This document shows positions 1 to 7,215 of a stretch of 15,043 nt of DNA, piece after piece. Origin of the DNA: Entamoeba invadens IP1 (Eukaryota; Evosea; Mastigamoebida; Endamoebidae); contig NW_004443770.1 in assembly GCF_000330505.1 (NCBI RefSeq), positions 1 through 15,043 on the forward strand, read 5' to 3'. The notes under the pieces are model-generated. The model saw only the letters and a program-made list of their open reading frames with translations. It had not been told where the DNA came from and did not search any database. Within the stretch, counting starts at the first letter, position 1; each line of letters opens with the position of its first letter. The position numbers were made by a program, and so were the translations under genes.

Positions 1-859
1 TGAGAAATAACAAAAACAAGAATAAGTCATTTATCACCAATTTGTGTAAATTCTTTAGACACACCTTTCATCCAATCAGAAGTTGAACATGTAATTTTAT
101 CAGATGCTAAATGATTTTCATTAAAATCATCGCATAATATTGCTGGATTAACCTGGCAATAAACAAAATTTTGAGTAATTCGTTGTTTATACCTAATTCA
201 AATTCATTAAATATAGCATTTGGAAATGAAGTAAATGGTTTTAAATGCAAGAAATTATCTAAAGGAATTATCAATTTCATTTCAGCATCAAATGTTGAAT
301 TTCTAAGCAAATTATCAACTTTAACATACATTCCACATACATTATTTTTATGTTCAAAAGCATTTTTCCAAGCTGTATAAACACCAGTTCTAGATTCTTT
401 TTCTTGTTGAGTTCTACACATTCCAGAAATAGTTGTTTCGTATATCATCTTAGTGTTTTCATAATATGTAGTTCCATTTTTCCAATTAATTTTCATACTG
501 TCTAGCCATTGTGTAGAATCTTTTAAACCAATAAATAACATACAAGCATTAGATTCTTTTTCAACACCTGTAGTTGCAGTTTTTGCTTAATATAGAACTA
601 ATTTAAGTCTTAATTTAATAGTTGCGCTTAAATAACTCTTATCAATATTAGTAATATGAAATGATGGATCTGTTATCGCTATTTTAGAATGAGCATTACT
701 ATTAAATGGAACCTGTTGTTGATATGCATTCACAGTTATCATTCTTGCATTATGAACACCATTATTTGCAGTAATTATTTTTTGTTGTTCATCAAAATAT
801 TTTTGGATATCTTATCTGTTAGCATTTTCAAGAACACTTGGAATTCTTGTGTTAGACAT
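1..859 (-). pseudogene. Polinton-type major capsid protein (double jelly-roll), 3' end beyond window, broken
   Basis: This would be the virion shell protein of a Polinton/Maverick. The frame opens at an ATG at 857-859 (MSNTRIPSV) and runs leftward. The segment at about 250-500 (TTYYENTKMIYE, RTQQEKESRTGVY, VDNLLRNSTFDAEM, IPLDNFL) matches my knowledge of Polinton capsid proteins; no search was run. The frame has in-frame TAA codons at 812-814 (codon 16) and 587-589 (codon 91). It shifts by one base near the T-run at 186-188, after which a coherent continuation (YCQVNPAI, TSDWMKGVSKEF) is read in the next frame. A TGA at 27-29 follows another short T-run and may be a further break. The C-terminal part lies off the left edge. 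Only 36 bp separate its ATG from the divergent plus-strand gene. The family call is fairly secure. Whether the product is ever made depends on how the TAA codons are read. Confidence 0.8.
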
Positions 860-895
860 TTATTAAGTGAAAAAATTGAATTTTAAATATTTTAA

Positions 896-1195
896 ATACG
901 GCAACCTGGATATTATAAAAGTCTTAAAAACTTTGCCAATAAAATTCTAGAAGGAGATGGAAAAGTATTAAAAACATATGGAAACACAACGAATAAAGTT
1001 ACCAATATAGCTAAACCAAGAATAAATTCTGTTCCTTTAGTTGGACCAGTTATCAGTAATATTGCTGATAAAAAGTTTCAAACATATAGTAAATTTGGAG
1101 ATAGAATGATTGATGTTAGTAAAGGTTCAGATCCTATTAAAACATTAAAGCAATTTGGACATAATGTTCTTAAAAATATATGGGTGACAAAATAA
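896..1195 (+). CDS. small unknown protein, possible minor virion component, start codon not visible
   Basis: The open frame from the codon after a TAA (893-895) runs to a TAA at 1193-1195, about 99 codons. It contains no ATG until one deep inside the frame (DRMIDVS). The first sense codon is ATA at 896-898, followed by RQPGYYKSLKNFANK, so an original ATG may have become ATA or the start may lie elsewhere. The product is basic with small hydrophobic patches (SVPLVGPVISNIADK). I do not recognise the family. Its place beside the capsid gene and divergent from it suggests a virion-associated or maturation protein, but that is inference only. The next gene lies in the same frame 36 bases downstream, so the two may be a split pair or one longer frame interrupted by a TAA. 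Confidence 0.5.
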   Translation: MRQPGYYKSLKNFANKILEGDGKVLKTYGNTTNKVTNIAKPRINSVPLVGPVISNIADKKFQTYSKFGDRMIDVSKGSDPIKTLKQFGHNVLKNIWVTK

Positions 1196-1226
1196 AATGT
1201 ATATAATATTTTTTATTATATTTTAA

Positions 1227-1552
1227 ATGGTAAAAAGTCCTTTTTCTGGCAAAAGTTAAAGAAAATTAAAGATTTCATTCCTAAAGCAGCATTATGGATT
1301 AATGATAATATTATTAAACCTGCAAAACCAATATTAAAACCTATAATAGAAAATATCTCACCTGAATATGGAAAATATATTAACAAAGCGATTGATTATG
1401 GTTCAGAAATAGTTGATAAAACAGTTTTGTTATATAACAAATTTATAAAAGAACCTGATTATAGACAACATGTCGGTGAACAAATTAAATATAATATTCA
1501 AGATTATATGGATAATAATTCAAGTATATTTGGTCAACCTGTTAATAAATAA
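1227..1552 (+). pseudogene. small unknown protein, possible minor virion component, frame break after start
   Basis: An ATG at 1227-1229 begins MVK, then the frame changes by one base at the A-run 1232-1236. From there an uninterrupted frame runs to TAA at 1550-1552 (KDFIPKAALWINDN, YGKYINKAIDYGSEI, NIQDYMDNNSSIFG), about 108 codons in all. It is largely helical in character, rich in K, I and N, with no signal peptide or zinc motif. It resembles its upstream neighbour in size and composition and is probably co-transcribed with it. The gene ends 90 bp from the convergent virion-protein gene, and AATAAA motifs follow its stop at 1593-1598 and 1604-1609. I do not recognise the family; the location between capsid and other structural genes suggests a small capsid-associated protein. 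Confidence 0.5.
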
Positions 1553-1592
1553 TTATTAAAATTGTGATTACACACTTTATATTTTTACCAAA

Positions 1593-1609
1593 AATAAAAT
1601 ATAAATAAA
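1593..1609 (+). terminator. candidate polyadenylation signals
   Basis: Two AATAAA hexamers (1593-1598 and 1604-1609) lie 40-57 bases after the stop of the small plus-strand gene, in the 90-bp gap between convergent genes. In DNA this AT-rich the motif occurs often by chance, so only position supports the call. Confidence 0.3.
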
Positions 1610-1642
1610 GAATATATTAATATATTTTTAGTATTATAATAT

Positions 1643-2770
1643 TTATTCTTGATAAGACATTTGTAATTTAGTTAAATCTGGTGGGAACATTTTAGTTCTG
1701 TAATTTGATGGAGCTTGTATATAAGATATAACAAATTCTCTTATTTCAGTTAAATTATTTACTACTTGATTAATTATTTCTGGTAAATTATTTAAAGCAG
1801 TTACAAAGCCATTTTTAGCAATAATATTATCAGGATCTTCAACATCTGGTACAAATAATTTATATAAAACATTTATTGGTATTTGTTTCATAATTTCAAT
1901 TAAACAGCTTTTTATATGATCAATATTGGTTTCAAATTTAGCATATTTATCAACACCTTTTCTGTATAATGTGTTATTTATAAATTCATTTACATCTACA
2001 CCTAATAATGAAGCCATTAATGTAGAATACATAAAAGATATACTTTGTTTAGTGTTTATCGTATATTTATTAGCAATTTTTGCAACATTTGGAGTTTTAT
2101 TTAACGCATTTTTAATTGTGTTTTCAAACCATTTATAAACACTTGGTTTAGTTTGTGGTATTTTATCTTCACCACCATAAAATTGAATTTTTGCTTGTTT
2201 AACAACGTTAGATTTGTATTTATTAAATGATGTACCATTTTTCCCAATACATTCTTCTAATGGAACCGAATTATAATACGCATAATAACTATTTCGTTTA
2301 TTTGGAATAAGTGAATTACCATTCAAATATCTAAGACGACCTTCTTCATCATATACACCAACATCTGGTATTTCATCATTATTTATATCACTATTAAAAG
2401 CATGCATTCTATTCTGCTTAGCAAATACTTCTGCTTGTTTTGGATCTAACATTTTTGGATTATATCAGATATCATATATAGGATTAGCTTGATTTGCTGG
2501 TAAATTTAAAATATATTTATTGTCAGGATTATTCATCATTGCTGACGTATCTGTTAGTACACCTGGTTCATCGCCATAAACTGGTTTATGTGTTCCTTTA
2601 ATATAAGGAGTTCGTTTATATTGAATTGCACCTTGTGGTTTTTCAATTTTAAATTTCTTTGATGGTTTACCTACCATATATTTATTTTTTCCAACTTGTT
2701 GAATTGGATTTTGAAAAACTCTTTGAGCTTGTTCTTCTTCAATTTATTAAGTCTAAAAATTGGAATTTCA
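1643..2770 (-). pseudogene. putative Polinton structural protein with DxNxD motif, interrupted by TGA
   Basis: One reading frame covers 2677-1643. It starts MVGKPSKKFKIEKPQGAIQY, meets a TGA at 2465-2467, and continues without shift through MLDPKQAEVFAKQNRM to TAA at 1643-1645. The text on both sides of the TGA reads as one protein (NPIYDI, then YNPKMLDPKQ), so the TGA is probably an interruption and not a gene end, though ATG 2450-2452 could start a separate shorter protein. Coding-like sequence also extends upstream of 2677 (QAQRVFQNPIQQVGKNKY). It either contains TAG/TAA/TAA at 2753-2755 and 2744-2749, or begins at ATG 2768-2770 with a one-base break near 2744. The segment DINNDEIPD resembles a calcium-binding DxNxDxxxD loop. 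The rest is mostly helical. Position next to the packaging ATPase suits a minor capsid or core protein. I do not assign it to the penton family. Confidence 0.6.
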
Positions 2771-2780
2771 TAATATAGAA
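2771..2780. promoter_or_regulatory. minimal divergent spacer
   Basis: Only ten bases (TAATATAGAA) separate the ATG of the ATPase (2781) from the candidate upstream ATG of the minus-strand virion protein (2770). If the latter start is wrong and ATG 2677 is used, the spacer is about 100 bases. Either way the two genes are divergent and share one short AT-rich control region. Confidence 0.3.
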
Positions 2781-3626
2781 ATGAATTAATTTATTCACAG
2801 ATCTGAAAAATCCTCAGACTTTGATAAGTCGTACACATCAGAACGATCAAAAGAAAACGAAGATTATATAGATTCTAATATTGATACTTATGTAGACAAT
2901 ATAGTTGAAACTAAATTGAATAATAGTAAGAAAAAAATAATATCTAAGATAAGTAATGATATTAATTTCAGAAATAACAGTTTTAATTTATGTATAGGGC
3001 CACAAGGTAGTTCTAAATCAACATTTGTTATGAAAGAATTGATGAAATTGAGTTTAATACCAAATGATTATCATCTCATCATATATGTTAATAATAATAG
3101 TTCAGATGATACTTTCACATCATTGGTAAATTATATTAATATTCCCGTTGTTAAAACTGATTACGAACATATAGAACAACAATGTGAACAATTGTTTAAA
3201 TTGAAAGATGATTACAATAAAATGGTAGATGGAGAAATAAATCAAGATTCTTCCATACTTCAATATTTATATGTTGACAACTTTGATAAACAACGATTGC
3301 ACACATTCATTTTATTTGATGGTGCGTTTTTCATATTTGAAAAGAATTCAAAATCTAAATTCAAGAATTGGTTTTGTCAATGTCGACACTTAAATATAAC
3401 AGTATTTGCTTGTATTCAAATATTTAATTCAATTGATCCGAAATTAAAATCACAGCTCAGTACAGTATTCTTGTTTAAAAGATTTAGTAGAGAACGTTTA
3501 CAACTAATATATAGACAATGTTGTATTGATATATCATTCTCAGATTTGTTTAATTACTATATGATGTTACAAAAATATCAAAAAATAATAATCGACAATA
3601 TTGATTGTTCATTGGTTATTAAGTAA
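2781..3626 (+). pseudogene. A32-like genome-packaging ATPase (FtsK/HerA superfamily), damaged
   Basis: This P-loop ATPase would pump the genome into capsids. Walker A is GPQGSSKST at about 2995-3022. Walker B reads ILFDGAFF at about 3310-3333, where the family normally has two acidic residues (DD or DE), so the catalytic second acid appears to be replaced by glycine. A conserved C-terminal stretch (FKRFSRERLQLIYRQ, then NYYMMLQKYQKIIIDNID) fits Polinton ATPases. No ATG precedes Walker A except ATG 2781-2783, which is followed two codons later by an in-frame TAA (2787-2789). After it the frame is clean to TAA at 3624-3626. The only other in-frame ATG lies after Walker A and would not give a working protein. 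The last 18 bases overlap the convergent small gene. The total of about 281 codons is typical for the family. Confidence 0.85.
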
Positions 3627-3947
3627 TTTCAATAAAGTATTAAATTTATTATCTAAACTCTTAATATAACTCATTATCAGATCCAATCTATCTTCTATGT
3701 TGAAATCATTATCAGAAATGTATATATCATTGTTTTCATTTTTATTTTTATTCAGTGTTATTACACCTTTAACACGATTTATATGATAATTAGGTATTTT
3801 GAATTTTATGTTAAGACCACGTGTAGGAATCTTTTTTATATCATCTTCGTATTTATTATAATATTTTTCAAATTCTTCTTTACTATCAAAGTTAATAACT
3901 GTTTCATATAAATTCTTGAATTCTGGTATAGCTTCTTGTTTAGACAT
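3609..3947 (-). CDS. small intact protein of unknown function
   Basis: An uninterrupted 112-codon frame runs from ATG at 3945-3947 (MSKQEAIPEFKNL) to TGA at 3609-3611. It is the only gene in the element without a visible lesion. The N-terminal half is acidic and helical (FDSKEEFEKYYNKYEDD), a middle segment reads IPTRGLNIKFKIPNYHINR, and the C-terminus (NIEDRLDLIMSYIKSLDNKF) could form a short coiled coil. I do not recognise it. It starts about 20 bases after a TGA (3966-3968) that could end the polymerase frame, so it may be read from the same transcript. Its tail overlaps the convergent ATPase gene by 18 bases. Its use of TGA shows that this codon acts as a terminator here. Confidence 0.65.
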   Translation of the reverse strand: MSKQEAIPEFKNLYETVINFDSKEEFEKYYNKYEDDIKKIPTRGLNIKFKIPNYHINRVKGVITLNKNKNENNDIYISDNDFNIEDRLDLIMSYIKSLDNKFNTLLKLLNNQ

Positions 3948-4001
3948 TTGATAAGAAATAAATGTTCATTTAGTAAATATAATAAATGTAAAATAATATA
4001 T

Positions 4002-5120
4002 TTATTTTATATTGGCATATTTCTTCAACATTGTGTTTGGATTAATTGTACAATATAATTTTTTATCAGAGCATGAATCTTTTGTAAATTCAAAACAATC
4101 TTGTGCTTTACTAGATAGATTCATATCTTGTAAACAATCATCGTAACACTATTTTCTATCTTCTTTAACAAATCTGTTGAAACAAGTGAGTAATTTAAAT
4201 AAAGTGAGACCTTTATTTTTGTGAGCATGAATTTCAGATTTTATTTATGACAATATACTTCTATCTTCAAGTTTATCTTTTTGTGATCACTTTCTTTGTC
4301 ATTGTACATAATCTGTTTTGGCATTGGTATATCAAGTGTTTCACCCAATTTCATAATGTTGTAAACACCATAGAAGTTATCAAGATTACACAGTATTTTA
4401 TCTTCAAATGTATCAATGTCAACATCATTTTGATATTTGTCAATAGGTTGATAAACACCTATTTGACCACCTATTCTTAGCTTTTGAACCATATTTCATA
4501 ATCTTTCCATCACTCTTTTCAGACATTCTATTTGGAACAAATACATCAATATCATATAATTCAGTTGAAATAATCTTAACAACTTTTGACTTGTTTTTGA
4601 GTTCACAAGGAATACGGTCACAATATGTGTAATAATGGATTCCACCAGATGTTGTCTTTACAATTCCTTTATTAAGATGATATTTATTTATAATTTGTTG
4701 TCTCACTTCTTGTTTATCTGTAAAAAGATATTTAGATTTTTCAAAACTGAAAGGAATATTTTCATAATAATTTTGATTTGGTATTCTATCATGAATATCA
4801 AAATCAATGATAGCAACTTCTGAATTATTTATTTGAATAACTGATCCTGTTTGTGTTCTATTATCTAATGTGCCATAACAATCAATTTTTTCGTCGCCAC
4901 ATTCATCATCATCGTAATTCTTTTTATCTGTGTTAAATTTGAGATACTGATATGTTGGTTCTGTTGATATATATGGTTTATAAGTGAATTGTGAATTTTC
5001 TTTATACCATTTTTGATATTCTTCTTCACTGAGTGTTTCATAATCATCAACAAATTCACCCTTGTATTTAAAACTAATATGCTTCTTGTATACAACGTGT
5101 TTATCATTATTCTCATCTGT
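4002..5120 (-). other. AEP primase-like domain fused to the polymerase C-terminus
   Basis: After the polymerase tail (LHKTVLSGVHLKMQV at about 5280-5330) the frame continues through a TAA at 5121-5123 into a region with archaeo-eukaryotic primase motifs: IIDFDIHD (4788-4812, the metal-binding DxD), TTSGGIHYYTY (4623-4655, the sxH motif) and YDIDVFVP (4533-4558, the hD motif). The frame then changes by one base near 4472-4477 and continues with GGQIGVYQPIDKY, and again at 4244-4246, ending in a cysteine-rich tail (CYDDCLQDMN, DSCSDKKLYC). There is no in-frame ATG between the TAA at 5121 and the DxD motif, so a separate primase gene would have no start. All three motifs appear intact. AEPs make primers or extend DNA; a role beside a protein-primed polymerase is inference. 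Confidence 0.65.
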
Positions 5121-7088
5121 TTATATATATTTTTCATATTCAGATGATAAATTTTTGTCAAATATTCTTTCACGATCTTCTTTGAAAAATGTTGTATCAT
5201 AATTCATATTATAAAAATCAGATTCTTCTTCTTTGATATATAATGGAGTACATGTTTCACAATTGTCATTATGAACTTGCATTTTCAAATGAACACCAGA
5301 CAAAACAGTTTTATGAAGAGTCAGTCTCACATATTTATAAACAGATGATTTGACATCTTTCCAATATGATTTTGATTCTAATTTATCATTGAGTTCTTGT
5401 AATTGAATTTGATATGATGTTTTTATAATATCATCATCTTCTTCTTCGATATTTTTATTTAATTCTCTTATTCGTTTTTTCAATTATTTTTCAAGACTCA
5501 ATATTTCATCAACATTGGAAATTTTCTTATATTGAAGCAGATAGTTTGTTCCATCAATTGTTGTTTCGTTTTCATTAACTTCTAGATATGATGACGGACA
5601 TATATGTTTATTTGTTTTCTTGTTATCTCCTTTAATTTTTAATAAAATAGGTTTATCAATATTGTCATTATTAAATGTTGTATAACATTTTGAAGCTAAA
5701 GCAATAATACTATCTCCTTGTATCTCAATTGATACACCTAACAGTTTCTTTTCGTGTTGAATTCTCTCCACATCAATGTTCAATACTGGTTTATATTTGT
5801 CATCAGAACAATAGAATGAATATGGCAACCATTTATAAACATGTTTATTATAAAAATCATGATCAATTATAATATGTTTGAAACACTGTTTGTTATCATC
5901 TTCACTATTTCCGGATATAGCAAAGTACATAGAATCAGTATCTCCTTCTACAAAATGGAATCTAGATTGATCCAAGCATTTATTCATGAAATTATAAATA
6001 AAATTCAAATACCAATATTTCGCATTATCTAAAGTGAAAATGAGCATTGTACTGGTGTTGCAATCTTATATGAACTATTGTTTTCAGTTGTAATATATCT
6101 TGAGTTTGAAATCTTTAAAGTATCAATGTGGAAAACTGATTTATTTGATTTGTAAGCACCTTTCTTATCAACTGTTTTGGTTTTGTTATAATTATCTGTT
6201 CTCATACCATCTTGACCATTTGATGAATGTGATTTAATTTTTTGGAATAAATCTTTAATTTTATCATGATTAAGAATTGCTTCTTGTCTAGTATTTATCT
6301 TTTCAGTAACAAATTTTGAAAAAGAATCATGTTTAGTAAATGTTACTCATTTAATATCTTCTATAACAAATCCAAATTCATCGATGAGAAACCATAAATA
6401 ATATAAACTGAACACCATGTATTAATCAACGAAACTCATTCCTTTGTCTGATAATTTGTTAAATTTTGTGTCATATGTTTGTGTGAGTTTTCTTTCAATG
6501 ATATCTTCAGTTTTGTATTCGTTTTTATTCATATAATCATACATTTTTTCACCAATAATATTTTACTGAGACTAACATCTATATTTCGAATAATTGGTAA
6601 AAAGTTGATACAATGGTTTAATTTCTCATTTGGAATATGTCCTTTGACTTCAGCAATAAATAAATCTTCTTTCTTGTTGATAATGTGTCTTGCAAATTTT
6701 TGTTGTTTGTCTGTTAAATCGAACATTGCCATATTAACAGAACCAGACATGTACATTTTGTGATTTGTATAAGGTATGTTTTCATTTTCAATAGATGAGA
6801 AACATGAAGGATAAAGAGAATTAAAATCAACACCAACAAAGTGTGTAATAATATTTTGAGTATTGTAAATATTAATTATATTATTGATAACATCATAGTT
6901 CAATTTAGTAATTGTGTTTTCTCCTTTAATATTCCTTCTATGATGAACTGTTGATAATCCACCAGTAACCCCCTTTCTAACAAGATTCACAACTCGTTTG
7001 TCATCTATGTTGTGAGTAAGATTATTGATTGTTGCGTAATTTCTTATTTGAATCATGTACCTGCCAACGACAGTATCTCTATGTGAAG

Positions 7089-7215
7089 CAAATTTATTAC
7101 AATAATTACAAGCAAGTTGAACATTTCCAACACTGTGTCCAAGCTTATTGTCTATTCTATCCAAAGTTGGTTTGTTATTTTTTGTGAATTTACACTTGCA
7201 ATACACACACGTTCC
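7089..7215 (-). other. HNH/zinc-type insert in the polymerase
   Basis: Within the polymerase, between the exonuclease domain and motif A, the protein reads CVYCKCKF, then TLDRIDNKLGH, then NVQLACNYCNK. The CxxC, LDRIDN, GH, N, CxxCN order is that of HNH nucleases and of zinc-bound folds derived from them. The first catalytic His of the classical motif (DH) is replaced by Arg (DR). I recall similar segments in Polinton polymerases, so this may be a family trait and not a recent insertion. Whether it cuts DNA or only binds metal cannot be told. Confidence 0.55.

Noticed and set aside
3966..4004. Firm assignment of the polymerase end to TGA 3966
   Set aside because: The frame could end at TAA 4002 or TGA 3966. 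The last 12 codons between them read like spacer, so TAA 4002 was preferred without certainty.
4865..5200. Minus-strand open frame of 111 codons overlapping the polymerase in another frame
   Set aside because: Its composition is not protein-like, while the polymerase/primase frame through the same bases contains family motifs.
6479..6763. Plus-strand open frame of 94 codons inside the polymerase
   Set aside because: It is the antisense shadow of the polymerase coding strand; the minus-strand frame carries conserved polymerase text.
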